Origin: an uncultured Oscillospiraceae bacterium
Lineage (GTDB): Bacteria; Bacillota; Clostridia; Oscillospirales; Oscillospiraceae
Direction: 5' to 3'
Assembly: GCA_947630785.1 (NCBI GenBank)
Contig: CANRIW010000004.1
Span: 22,541 to 86,540, forward strand
DNA: 64,000 nt
The translations under genes were made by a program, and so were the position numbers. Within the stretch, counting starts at the first letter, position 1, and each line of letters begins with the position of its first letter. Shown piece by piece: positions 45,891 to 54,966 of the stretch. A model generated the notes under the pieces. That model worked only from the letters and a program-made list of their open reading frames with translations. It searched no databases and was not told the origin of the DNA.

Positions 45891-46283
45891 TCACAGCGGC
45901 TGTGGGGTGATCACTACAGGGGATATTGGTTTTCCGCCGGTGAACTGCGGCTGCGGCAGGGGGACCAGGGATACGTCCTGCAGGGTCTCCACGCCGGAGA
46001 ATACCTGAACGCCGTCGAACACCGCCATATAGTAGCCCGGGTGCTCTACCACCAGCGTATAAGAGGCAAAGGGAGCGGCGTTGCCGGGCCCTTGACTCAG
46101 GACCTCGTCGGGCGCGTTGAGCGCAATGGCCCCGGTCAGGCCGCTGGAGTCGGTGCGCTGGATGGACACCAGCTCCCGCCGCCCGCCTGTGACCGGGCCG
46201 GAGAGGATCACCGCGGCTCCCGCCACGGGGAGCTGGGCTCTTGAGGTGAATACACGGACGCGAAGCGAGCCTGTCTCTTGCAT
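45891..46283 (-). CDS. Carboxypeptidase-regulatory-like (Ig-like) domain protein
   Basis: GSLRVRVFTSRAQLPVAGAAVILSG...SYTLVVEHPGYYMAVFDGVQVFSGVETLQDVSLVPLP. Confidence 0.65.
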   Translation of the reverse strand: MQETGSLRVRVFTSRAQLPVAGAAVILSGPVTGGRRELVSIQRTDSSGLTGAIALNAPDEVLSQGPGNAAPFASYTLVVEHPGYYMAVFDGVQVFSGVETLQDVSLVPLPQPQFTGGKPISPVVITPQPL

Positions 46284-46357
46284 AGGACACTCCTCCTGTC
46301 TGAGTTTTCCCCAGTCTATGCGCTTTGCGGGAAATTGTGAAAACCGTGGTTGAAAAA

Positions 46358-46386
46358 TTGACATTTTCGTGGGAATACGTTACAAT
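46358..46386 (+). promoter_or_regulatory. Predicted promoter for rex
   Basis: TTGACA-17 nt-TACAAT. Confidence 0.75.
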
Positions 46387-46430
46387 AATAAAAACATGGG
46401 ATTTTGTAAGCGGCAAAGGAGGCGCGATTC

Positions 46431-47069
46431 ATGCGAAAAGGAAAGATATCTCCGGCGGTCATCCGGCGGCTGCCCCGGTACTACCGGCATTTGGACGGCC
46501 TCTTTTCGGCAGGGGTGGTGCGTATCTCTTCCAGCGCTTTGGCCGGCAATATGGGCCTTACCGCGTCACAGATCCGCCAGGACCTGTCCTGTTTCGGTGA
46601 GTTTGGCCAGCAGGGCTACGGCTACAACGTGGAGCGCCTCCGGGGGGAGATCGCGGACATTCTGGGCATGAACCGGCATCACACGGTCGTCATTCTTGGC
46701 GCCGGCAACCTTGGCAAGGCGCTGCTGGAGAATTTTCCGTTCCAGCAGTACGGGTTCCGGCTGGAGGCCGCCTTTGACATCGACCCGGCGCTGGTAGGCA
46801 CCAAGCTTGGCGGAGTCCGCATCTATCATCCCGACGATATGGCAGAGTTCCTACGCGGTCACCCGGCCGATTTAGGGGCTCTCACCGTGCCGGGACGCAT
46901 CGCTGTGCCGACCGCCAAACGGCTGGCCGCCTTCGGGGTGAAGGGAATCTGGAATTTTACCAATGTGGAGCTGCCGGAGGCAGAGCTGGCCGGCGTCCGG
47001 GTGGAAAATATACACTTTGCAGACAGTCTGCTTACCTTGAACTATTTTATCTCAGAGGATCAGTCATGA
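46431..47069 (+). CDS. rex: Redox-sensing transcriptional repressor Rex
   Basis: ISPAVIRRLPRYYRHLDGLFSAGVVRISSSALAGNMGLTASQIRQDLSCFGEFGQQGYGYNV; VVILGAGNLGKALL. Confidence 0.96.
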   Translation: MRKGKISPAVIRRLPRYYRHLDGLFSAGVVRISSSALAGNMGLTASQIRQDLSCFGEFGQQGYGYNVERLRGEIADILGMNRHHTVVILGAGNLGKALLENFPFQQYGFRLEAAFDIDPALVGTKLGGVRIYHPDDMAEFLRGHPADLGALTVPGRIAVPTAKRLAAFGVKGIWNFTNVELPEAELAGVRVENIHFADSLLTLNYFISEDQS

Positions 47070-48100
47070 AAAAACGCATCTTCAAAGCATTACTGGCGCT
47101 GGGGCTGTCCACGGCGCTGCTCGTCCCGGCCTCCGCCTCAGGCGATACGCTGATCTCCCGGAGCTATCTGGAGGATACCTATAAGCCTCGCCTGTCCACC
47201 GTGATCAAAGACAGCATAGCTCTTGCGACGCAGCCGCTGGTAAGCGCGGCGATGACCCGGCTGGATCAGTATTTCACCGGTGAACCCGGCGCCTGGCGCA
47301 CCACGCTGGGCTTTACCGCCCAAAACAGCGCTGAGGGAGACGCCTTATCCCTTGCCCCCGGGGCCGGTCTGTTCTGGACGTCTGGCGCCGGCAGACTGAC
47401 CAGCGGCGTACTCATCGACGCCACCGCCGGTCGTGAAATCGCCGTGAACAGCGCCCTCACCGCCGGGCACCGCTATATCGCGGACGGGGAGGCCAAGATC
47501 TCTGTCACCGCCGCGGCCCAGTGGCTGGCGGAGGGGCGGTGGATGGCCCTTCCGGGCGGCGGAGCGCCGGTGATCTCCTTCACGGACGTGCCGGCCGGCG
47601 CTTTTTATGAGGATGCGGTGGCCTGGGCCGTAGGGAAGGAAATCACCAATGGAATTACCGCTGTGCAGTTCGCGCCTGATAACTTCTGCAGGAGGGCCGA
47701 CATCGTCACCTTCCTGTGGCGGGCCTATGGGAAGCCGGAGCCCAAATCCACAACGAGCCCTTTCGCTGATGTTGCAGACCCGGACACCTACTACTACAAG
47801 GCTGTCCTCTGGGCGGTTGGGGAGGGAATTACCGACGGAATAACTCCCACCCAATTCGCGCCCGACGATTTCTGTACCCGTGGCCAGGCCGTGACCTTCC
47901 TGTACCGCGCGGCGGGGAAGCCTCCTGTTTCAGGGACCACCGATTTTGTCGATGTGCCTGCCGGTCAGTACTACACAGATGCGGTGGCCTGGGCCGTGCG
48001 GCTGGGGATCACCACTGGCATGACCACCACCACCTTTGATCCGAACAGCAACTGTACCCGCGGCCACATCGTCACCTTCCTGTATCGGGACCTGAAATGA
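47066..48100 (+). CDS. S-layer homology (SLH) domain surface protein
   Basis: Signal peptide; three SLH repeats (FTDVPAGAFYEDAVAWAVGKEITNGITAVQFAPDNFCRRADIVTFLWRAYG...). Confidence 0.93.
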   Translation: MKKRIFKALLALGLSTALLVPASASGDTLISRSYLEDTYKPRLSTVIKDSIALATQPLVSAAMTRLDQYFTGEPGAWRTTLGFTAQNSAEGDALSLAPGAGLFWTSGAGRLTSGVLIDATAGREIAVNSALTAGHRYIADGEAKISVTAAAQWLAEGRWMALPGGGAPVISFTDVPAGAFYEDAVAWAVGKEITNGITAVQFAPDNFCRRADIVTFLWRAYGKPEPKSTTSPFADVADPDTYYYKAVLWAVGEGITDGITPTQFAPDDFCTRGQAVTFLYRAAGKPPVSGTTDFVDVPAGQYYTDAVAWAVRLGITTGMTTTTFDPNSNCTRGHIVTFLYRDLK

Positions 48101-48114
48101 CCCGCTCAACTGCG

Positions 48115-48142
48115 GAGGGCCGGACAATTCTGTCCGGCCCTC
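48115..48142 (+). terminator. Terminator after SLH gene
   Basis: GAGGGCCGGACA ATTC TGTCCGGCCCTC 12-bp stem. Confidence 0.85.
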
Positions 48143-48180
48143 TTTCACGGAAAATTTTTTGCCTTCCCTAAAAAAACAGC

Positions 48181-48209
48181 TTGCATTTCCAAATCAGGTG
48201 TGCTATGAT
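48181..48209 (+). promoter_or_regulatory. Predicted promoter for tRNA-Arg
   Basis: TTGCAT-17 nt-TATGAT. Confidence 0.65.
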
Positions 48210-48232
48210 ACATAAGCTGTCAAGCGAGACAC

Positions 48233-48309
48233 GCGGCAGTAGCTCAGCTGGATAGAGTGACTGGCTACGAACCAGTAGGTCGGGGGTTCGAGTCCCTTCT
48301 GCCGTACCA
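48233..48309 (+). tRNA. tRNA-Arg (anticodon ACG), CCA encoded
   Basis: GCGGCAG/CTGCCGT acceptor, ACTGG-CTACGAA-CCAGT anticodon arm, GGGGG-TTCGAGT-CCCTT T-arm, ACCA end. Confidence 0.95.
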
Positions 48310-48349
48310 GAGGCCCTGGAGCCATAAGGCTCCGGGGCCTCTGTCTTTT
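48310..48349 (+). terminator. Terminator directly abutting tRNA 3' end
   Basis: GAGGCCCtGGAGCC ATAA GGCTCCgGGGCCTC then TGTCTTTT. Confidence 0.85.
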
Positions 48350-48361
48350 GGGAGGTTTCTC

Positions 48362-48676
48362 ATGAGCGGCACATTTGAGCGAATCTATGAGATCGTGCGG
48401 CTAATCCCAAAGGGGAGCGTTGCCACCTATGGGCAGATCGCCCGCATGGCCGGGATGCCCCGTGGCAGCCGGGTGGTGGGCTACGCCATGGCCTCCTGCC
48501 CGGAGGGGAACGGGGTGCCCTGCCACCGGGTGGTGGACCGCTTCGGCGGCACCAAGGCCGCCTTCGACACCTGCGCGCCGGGCACCCAGAGGGTGCTGCT
48601 GGAGGCGGAAGGAGCGCCCTTCCGGCCAGACGGTACGGTGGACCTGGAACGCTGCCGGTGGGAGCCGGAAGGGTAG
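48362..48676 (+). CDS. MGMT family O6-alkylguanine-DNA alkyltransferase-like protein (C-terminal domain only)
   Basis: IPKGSVATYGQIARMAGMPRGSRVVGYAMASCPEGNGVPCHRVV (PCHR motif). Confidence 0.9.
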   Translation: MSGTFERIYEIVRLIPKGSVATYGQIARMAGMPRGSRVVGYAMASCPEGNGVPCHRVVDRFGGTKAAFDTCAPGTQRVLLEAEGAPFRPDGTVDLERCRWEPEG

Positions 48677-48738
48677 ACGGAGAATTTGGTCACAGAGCGG
48701 GTGCAGCGGTATATTGAGGAGCTGCACGCATAGATCAT

Positions 48739-49359
48739 TTATTCTTCCGCTTGGGCCAGCGATTCCAGCGCGGCGCGGTCCAGCACTGTCACCGCCCGGT
48801 AGCCAAGCCCTATGACCCCGTCCGCCGCCATCTGCCCCAGCACCCGGCTCACTGTCACCCGGGACAGGCCCACCGCCTGGCCCAGGGACTCGTGGGTGCA
48901 GCGGATGGAGCTGTCCCCGTCCGCCGGCTGGTCCAGCAGCCACCGGGCCACCCGCCGGGGGGCGGGAAGGGAGGAGCGGTCCACGTGGTCGGACAGGATG
49001 CGCACCGTCCTGGCCAGGTATTGGAGCATGGGCAGGGCCAACTCCGGGTGGCGCTGAAAGGCGGCGTCCAGCTGCACCCGGTCGATAGGGAGGATCAGGC
49101 AGTCCTCCAGCGCCATGGCGGAGGTGACCCTGGGGCAGCCGTCGAAAAAGGACGCCTCGCCCATCAGGTCGCCGGATCGGTGGACGGTGAGCACCCGCTC
49201 CCCGCCGTCCTCTGTGCTGATGAAGCTCCGCACCGAGCCGGAGATGAGATAGTAGAACTGCTCCGGCCTTGTGCCCTGGAGATAGACCATCTGCCCGGCA
49301 CGATAGCGCCTGGGCGTGCGGCCCTCGGCCAAAGCGTCCCAACTGACCACAAAAAACAC
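48739..49359 (-). CDS. Crp/Fnr family transcriptional regulator
   Basis: cNMP-like domain plus C-terminal HTH CTHESLGQAVGLSRVTVSRVLGQMAADGVIGL. Confidence 0.9.
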   Translation of the reverse strand: MFFVVSWDALAEGRTPRRYRAGQMVYLQGTRPEQFYYLISGSVRSFISTEDGGERVLTVHRSGDLMGEASFFDGCPRVTSAMALEDCLILPIDRVQLDAAFQRHPELALPMLQYLARTVRILSDHVDRSSLPAPRRVARWLLDQPADGDSSIRCTHESLGQAVGLSRVTVSRVLGQMAADGVIGLGYRAVTVLDRAALESLAQAEE

Positions 49360-49452
49360 CTCGCTTTTTCTGAGATTGTATCACACTTTACATTCTTCGT
49401 GCAAGTTTTTTGACATACTGTTGCCACATGATTTTGAAGGAGGAATATTTCC

Positions 49453-50712
49453 ATGGGAATGACCATGACCCAGAAGATCCTGGCCCGTTCCGCCGGACTG
49501 GCCTCCGTGGAGGCCGGCCAACTCATCGAGGGCAAGCTGGACCTGGTGCTGGGCAACGACATCACCACCCCGGTGGCCATCACAGAGTTCAACAAGGCGG
49601 GGCTGTCCTCGGTGTTCGACCGAGACAGGATCGCCATCGTGCTGGACCACTCCACCCCCTGCAAGGACATCAAGTCCGCCCAGCTGTGCGCCGTCTGCCG
49701 GGACTTCGCCAAACAGCATGAGATCACCCACTTCTACGACGTGGGCCAGATGGGGGTGGAGCACGCCCTCCTGCCCGAACAGGGCCTCACCGCCCCCGGA
49801 GAGGTGATCATCGGCGCCGACTCCCACACCTGCACCTACGGGGCGTTGGGGGCCTTCTCCACCGGCGTGGGCTCCACCGACATGGCCGCCGGCATGGCCA
49901 CCGGCCTTGCCTGGTTCAAGGTGCCCTCCGCCATCAAGGTGAACCTGACCGGGAAACTGCCGCAGTTCGTCAGCGGCAAGGACGTGGTGCTCCACCTGAT
50001 CGGCATGATCGGGGTGGACGGGGCGCTGTATCAGTCCCTGGAGTTCTGCGGCGACGGCGTGGCCGCGCTGGAGATGGACGACCGGTTTACCATCTGCAAC
50101 ATGGCCATTGAGGCGGGCGCCAAGAACGGCATCTTCCCGGTGGACGACAAGACCAAAGCCTACTTAGCGGGCAGGGTGGACCGCCCCTGGACGGCCTTCG
50201 AGGCCGACCCCGACGCGGTGTACGCCCGGGAGGTCACCATCGACCTGTCCGCCCTGCGGCCCACGGTGGCCCTGCCCCATCTGCCCGAGAACACCAAAAC
50301 GGTGGACGAGGCGGCGGGGATGCCCGTCCAGCAGGTGGTCATCGGCTCCTGCACCAACGGGCGGCTGAAGGACCTGCGGGAGGCCGCCGCCATCCTCCGG
50401 GGCAGAAAGGTGGCCGATGGGGTACGGTGCATCGTCATCCCCGCCACCCAGCAGATCTACTTGGACGCCATGGCCGAGGGGCTCATTGCCGACTTCATCA
50501 AGGCCGGGGCGGCGGTGTCCACCCCCACCTGCGGGCCCTGCCTGGGCGGCCACATGGGCGTGCTCAGCAACAACGAGTGGGCGGTGTCCACCACCAACCG
50601 GAACTTTGTGGGCCGCATGGGCCCCACCAGCTCCATGATCATCCTGGCCAGCCCCGCAGTGGCGGCGGCCACGGCCCTCACCGGCGTCATCACCGACCCG
50701 GCCGCTGTCTGA
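49453..50712 (+). CDS. leuC: 3-isopropylmalate dehydratase large subunit (HacA/LeuC type)
   Basis: [52 protein letters not shown]. Confidence 0.95.
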   Translation: MGMTMTQKILARSAGLASVEAGQLIEGKLDLVLGNDITTPVAITEFNKAGLSSVFDRDRIAIVLDHSTPCKDIKSAQLCAVCRDFAKQHEITHFYDVGQMGVEHALLPEQGLTAPGEVIIGADSHTCTYGALGAFSTGVGSTDMAAGMATGLAWFKVPSAIKVNLTGKLPQFVSGKDVVLHLIGMIGVDGALYQSLEFCGDGVAALEMDDRFTICNMAIEAGAKNGIFPVDDKTKAYLAGRVDRPWTAFEADPDAVYAREVTIDLSALRPTVALPHLPENTKTVDEAAGMPVQQVVIGSCTNGRLKDLREAAAILRGRKVADGVRCIVIPATQQIYLDAMAEGLIADFIKAGAAVSTPTCGPCLGGHMGVLSNNEWAVSTTNRNFVGRMGPTSSMIILASPAVAAATALTGVITDPAAV

Positions 50713-50727
50713 CGGAGGTGTAAAGGA

Positions 50728-51213
50728 ATGAAAATTTACAAGTACGGCGACAACGTGGATACCGACGTCATCATCCCCGCCCGCTATCTGAACGCCCCCG
50801 ACGAGAAGTCCCTGGCCTCCCACTGCATGGAGGACATTGACGCCAGCTTCGCCTCCACGGTGGAGGCGGGGGACATCGTGGTGGGGGGCAGCAACTTCGG
50901 CTGCGGTTCTTCCCGGGAGCACGCCCCCCTGGCCATCAAGGCATGCGGGGTCAAGTGCGTCATCGCCAGGAGCTTCGCCCGCATCTTCTACCGCAACGCC
51001 ATCAACATCGGCTTCCCCATCATGGAGTGCCCTGAGGCGGTGGACGGCATCAGCGCCGGGGACAAGGCGTCCGTGGACTTCAACACCGGCGTCATCGTCA
51101 ACGAGACCACGGGCAAGTCCTTCCAGGCGGCCCCCTTCCCGGACTTCGTCAACGTCATCATCGAAAACGGCGGCCTGCTCAAGTCCCTGAAGGCGAGAGG
51201 GGTGGCGAAATGA
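50728..51213 (+). CDS. leuD: 3-isopropylmalate dehydratase small subunit
   Basis: [61 protein letters not shown]. Confidence 0.96.
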   Translation: MKIYKYGDNVDTDVIIPARYLNAPDEKSLASHCMEDIDASFASTVEAGDIVVGGSNFGCGSSREHAPLAIKACGVKCVIARSFARIFYRNAINIGFPIMECPEAVDGISAGDKASVDFNTGVIVNETTGKSFQAAPFPDFVNVIIENGGLLKSLKARGVAK

Positions 51214-51578
51214 GCGCCGACTATGGCTTTTGGAAGTACAAAAGCAAAGCGGCGGCCCATGACGACCAGCGGGTCTATACGCTGCTCTCCAACGGGGATT
51301 CAGTAGTGGGTCTTCAGGAACTCCCGGTAGACAGCATCCGCGGGCACATCCGCGAAGTATTTTCCGATTGGAAGTGGCTTGATCAGGACAACTGCGAAGG
51401 CCCGCCTGGAAAAGGCAGCTTTGCGCTATCCGCCACTCCGCAGTTTGTCCGATTTGACTGTTACAGTATGTCCGGGGTGGACAGGAACCGGATCTTTGAT
51501 GCTATGACCGGGAAATTTGGCTGTCCTCTGTACGACCCGCAGATCGGGGAGCGGTTTGATTCCTGGGCGGATGTGTGA
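51210..51578 (+). CDS. Uncharacterized 122-aa protein between leuD and leuB
   Basis: ATGA overlap with leuD stop; followed by SD and leuB; no family recognised. Confidence 0.7.
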   Translation: MSADYGFWKYKSKAAAHDDQRVYTLLSNGDSVVGLQELPVDSIRGHIREVFSDWKWLDQDNCEGPPGKGSFALSATPQFVRFDCYSMSGVDRNRIFDAMTGKFGCPLYDPQIGERFDSWADV

Positions 51579-51593
51579 GAAAGGAAGTTTGTT

Positions 51594-52670
51594 ATGAACT
51601 ATAAAATTGCTCTGATCCGGGGGGACGGCATCGGCCCCGAGATCGTGAACGAGACCGTGAAGGTCATCGACAGGGTAGGGGAAAAGTTCGGCCACACCTT
51701 TGAGTATGTGGACGTGCTCATGGGCGGCTGCGCCACCGACGCAGTGGGCAAGTCATACCCCGACGGCACCGCCGAGCTGTGCAAGAGCTGCGACGCGGTA
51801 CTGCTGGGCGCGGTAGGCGGCCCCAAGTGGGGCAGCGACAAGCCCGCGGAGCAGCGGCCCGAAACCGCGCTGCTGGCCATCCGTAAGGATTTAGGCCTTT
51901 ACGCCAATCTGCGGCCTGCCGCCCTCCGGCCCGCGCTGGCCGAGGCCTGCCCGCTGAAGAAGGAGACCGCCGAGGCGGGCATCGACCTGCTGATGGTGCG
52001 GGAGCTCACCGGCGGCATCTACTTCGGCAAGCGGGACAAGTATCAGACCGAGGACCGGGGCATGGAAGCTACCGACCTGATGGCCTACTCCGAGATGGAG
52101 ATCGAGCGCATCGGCCGCCGGGCCTTCGAGATGGCCCGGCTCCGCCGGCACAAGGTGTCCAGCGTGGACAAGGCCAACGTGCTGGAGACCAGCCGCCTGT
52201 GGCGGGCCACCATGCACCGGCTGGCGGCGGAGTACCCCGACGTGCGGTACGAGGACGTGCTGGTGGACAACTGCGCCATGCAGCTGGTCCGGGACCCCGG
52301 CCAATTCGACGTGGTGGTCACCGAAAACATGTTTGGGGATATCCTGTCCGACGAGGCGTCCATGGTCACCGGGTCCATCGGCCTGCTCCCCTCCGCCTCC
52401 ATGGGGGACGGCGCCCCGGCGCTGTACGAGCCCATCCACGGCTCTGCCCCCGACATCGCGGGGCAGGACAAGGCCAACCCCATCGCCACCATTTTGTCCG
52501 CCGCCATGATGTTCCGCTACTCCTTCCACCTGGCCGCCGAGGCCGACGCCATCGAGGCGGCGGTGGACAAGGCCCTTGCCGACGGCTGGCGCACCGCCGA
52601 CATCGCCAAGGCAGGGGAGAACGTCATCGGCACCAAAAAGATGGGCGAGGTCATCTGCGGCAATATCTGA
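51594..52670 (+). CDS. leuB: 3-isopropylmalate dehydrogenase
   Basis: [60 protein letters not shown]. Confidence 0.97.
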   Translation: MNYKIALIRGDGIGPEIVNETVKVIDRVGEKFGHTFEYVDVLMGGCATDAVGKSYPDGTAELCKSCDAVLLGAVGGPKWGSDKPAEQRPETALLAIRKDLGLYANLRPAALRPALAEACPLKKETAEAGIDLLMVRELTGGIYFGKRDKYQTEDRGMEATDLMAYSEMEIERIGRRAFEMARLRRHKVSSVDKANVLETSRLWRATMHRLAAEYPDVRYEDVLVDNCAMQLVRDPGQFDVVVTENMFGDILSDEASMVTGSIGLLPSASMGDGAPALYEPIHGSAPDIAGQDKANPIATILSAAMMFRYSFHLAAEADAIEAAVDKALADGWRTADIAKAGENVIGTKKMGEVICGNI

Positions 52671-52684
52671 ATCTGAGCGCGTTT

Positions 52685-52722
52685 CAGCCCACCGCCGGTT
52701 TTCCGGCGGCGGGCTGATTTTT
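52685..52722 (+). terminator. leuB terminator
   Basis: CAGCCC-A-CCGCCGG TTTT CCGGCGG-C-GGGCTG ATTTTTT. Confidence 0.88.
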
Positions 52723-52785
52723 TGCGTGACATACAGGGGAGTTTATTGTATAATATCGGCAGATGCGGCATGGGAGGGTTATACC

Positions 52786-53253
52786 ATGAAAAAGAAGCTC
52801 CCAATCATTTTATCGATCATTTTTGCGGGTATAGCTGTGGTGTTCCTCTGCCTGTGGCAGGCGGAGCGGCAAAACGCTTTTGTGGAGTCCCTGCGCTTTG
52901 CCCAGAACGAGGCTGCGGCTGCCAAGACCTGCTTCGAGGAATACCGGGACCAGGGCGCTGAGCGAAACTACTGGTTCGCCGTGGCGGAGTTCCGGGCCTT
53001 CCAGCAGGCGTTCCTTACAGCCGCGCCGGAGCCGGAGGAACGGGCCGCCTCCTGGCCCTACAACCACGACGCCTGGAGCACGGCATATATTACCCTCAAT
53101 GCGGTGTACGCCGATCTGACCATCCACCCGGAGCGCGGCCAGGAGCATCTGGACAAGATCATCGAGGCGCTGGGTACTGCCGCCGCGGACATCACCGACC
53201 GGAATTGGGAGCTACGGATGATGGAGCTTCGCAACGAATTGGAGTATGATTGA
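52786..53253 (+). CDS. Hypothetical membrane-anchored protein
   Basis: Single N-terminal TM (KKKLPIILSIIFAGIAVVFLCLW), SD, upstream GTGACA-17-TATAAT. Confidence 0.7.
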   Translation: MKKKLPIILSIIFAGIAVVFLCLWQAERQNAFVESLRFAQNEAAAAKTCFEEYRDQGAERNYWFAVAEFRAFQQAFLTAAPEPEERAASWPYNHDAWSTAYITLNAVYADLTIHPERGQEHLDKIIEALGTAAADITDRNWELRMMELRNELEYD

Positions 53254-53971
53254 CATGATCTGTTTCCTCACCAGCAAACACAATATCCCCGACTCGCCGA
53301 GGCTGAACCCCGCTAACGGCTTTGCCGCCGCCCTGCGGGACGCGTTGCCGCAAAACTGCCGGACGCTGATCGTCTGCTCCTCGCCGGATAACTACGACAA
53401 GACCGACCTGTACTCCGGCAGTATGCTGGACAGCTTCAAGCTGGAGGGCTATCGCTTCTCCCAGGTGGATGTACTTGACCGGCGCAACCAGGACAGGGCA
53501 GAGGAGCTGGTGAAAAATGCGGACTTCATCGTCCTCATGGGCGGCCATGTGCCCACCCAGAACCGGTTTTTCAATGAGATCGGCCTGCGGGAACTGCTGG
53601 CGGGTTTCAACGGGGTGATTCTGGGCGTCAGCGCCGGGTCCATGAACAGCGCAGAGGTGGTCTATGCCCAGCCGGAGCTGCCAGGGGAGGCCGTGGACCC
53701 GGCCTATCAGCGGTTCCTGCCGGGCCTGGGGCTGACGAAGGCCATGATCCTGCCCCACTACCAGGAGATCAAGGACGATCTTCTGGACGGGATGCGGGTG
53801 TTCGAGGAGATTGCCTTTCCGGACAGCTTCGGGCGGCGGTTCTATGTGTTCCCGGACGGGACGTACCTCTATCTCCACGACGGTGTGGATGAGATTCGGG
53901 GCGAGGCGTGGGTCATAGAGGACGGAACCATGAGAAAGATCAGCGAAAACGGGGACGTGACCGTCCTCTGA
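53246..53971 (+). CDS. Type 1 glutamine amidotransferase-like / peptidase E (S51) family protein
   Basis: LMGGHVPTQNRFFNEIGLRELLAGFNGVILGVSAGSMNSAE. Confidence 0.85.
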   Translation: MIDMICFLTSKHNIPDSPRLNPANGFAAALRDALPQNCRTLIVCSSPDNYDKTDLYSGSMLDSFKLEGYRFSQVDVLDRRNQDRAEELVKNADFIVLMGGHVPTQNRFFNEIGLRELLAGFNGVILGVSAGSMNSAEVVYAQPELPGEAVDPAYQRFLPGLGLTKAMILPHYQEIKDDLLDGMRVFEEIAFPDSFGRRFYVFPDGTYLYLHDGVDEIRGEAWVIEDGTMRKISENGDVTVL

Positions 53972-53995
53972 GCGACAGGAAAGGGGAGAGGCCGT

Positions 53996-54781
53996 ATGAT
54001 CCTGGCCATCGACATCGGCAACATCAGCACCACCATCGCGCTGTTCTCCGAGAGGGGAGAGCTGTCTTTCCAGTCTGAGCTGGACACCGACGTAAAAATG
54101 ACCGACGACCGGTGCGCCATGGACCTGTCTGGCGTGTTCCGGCTTTACGGGGCGGAGCTGGCAGCGGTGAAGGGCTCCATCCTGTCCAGCGTGGTGCCTC
54201 CCATCACCCAGACCTACGTCCGCACCCTGGCCCGGCTGACAGGCAAGCCCCCCCTGGTGGTGGGAGCAGGGCTCAGGACCGGCCTCAACATCAAGGCGGA
54301 CATGCACACCCAGTTGGGCAGCGACATCGTGGCCTCGGCGGTGGCGGCCTCTAAGCTGTACCCCACGCCGGCCATCGTCATCAACTGCCGCACGGCGGTG
54401 AGCTTCTCCTATCTCAGGGAGGGCTCCTTTGAGGGCTGCTCCATCATGCCGGGGGCGGAGATCGCCCTGGAGGCCTTGTCCCGCAACGGGGCCCAGCTGC
54501 CCCAGATCGCCCTGGGCAGGGTGGAGACCCCTCTGGGCCGCAACACCGAGGACGCCATGCGGGCGGGTGTGCTGTACGGCTACAGCGGCGCCGTTGACCG
54601 AATCATCGGGGAGCTGGAGCAAGCCGCCGGCGCCCCCGCCGCAACGGTGGTGGCCACCGGCACCGCCATGCCGGAGCTGTACCGCCTCTGCCGGAGGGAG
54701 ATCAGATTTGACCACGATCTGCTGGTCAAGGGGCTGTATCTCCTCTATCAAAAGAACACTGAGCGCACCCGGAAGAGATAG
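53996..54781 (+). CDS. coaX: Type III pantothenate kinase
   Basis: ILAIDIGNISTTIALF, SSVVPPITQTY, GSDIVASAVAA. Confidence 0.93.
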   Translation: MILAIDIGNISTTIALFSERGELSFQSELDTDVKMTDDRCAMDLSGVFRLYGAELAAVKGSILSSVVPPITQTYVRTLARLTGKPPLVVGAGLRTGLNIKADMHTQLGSDIVASAVAASKLYPTPAIVINCRTAVSFSYLREGSFEGCSIMPGAEIALEALSRNGAQLPQIALGRVETPLGRNTEDAMRAGVLYGYSGAVDRIIGELEQAAGAPAATVVATGTAMPELYRLCRREIRFDHDLLVKGLYLLYQKNTERTRKR

Positions 54782-54966
54782 GGATGCTGCTGAAACACCC
54801 CGCCTGCTGTGCAGGCGGGGCAAAAAATTGTCGATTTTGCAAGCTGTTTTATTCAAAACTGCAAATCTTTCGATTTCCAGGAAAAAGTCCTTGCCTTTCT
54901 GCAAGCTAAATCATATAATGTGCAAGAACGGTTTTTTACTGCTTAATTGCTTTTGGAGGGATCACT

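Noticed and set aside
46321-46430. Rex operator (TTGTGA-N6-TTCACAA) in the rex promoter
   Set aside because: Only a half-site-like TTGTGA near 46335; no matching inverted half.
49360-49452. FNR/CRP box between Crp/Fnr gene and leuC
   Set aside because: No convincing TTGAT-N4-ATCAA or TGTGA-N6-TCACA palindrome; only a plausible minus-strand promoter (TTGCAC-18-TACAAT).
54798-54820. coaX terminator (CCCCGCCTGC TGT GCAGGCGGGG)
   Set aside because: Strong hairpin but followed by CAAAAAA on the plus strand, not a T-tract; not called as a canonical terminator.
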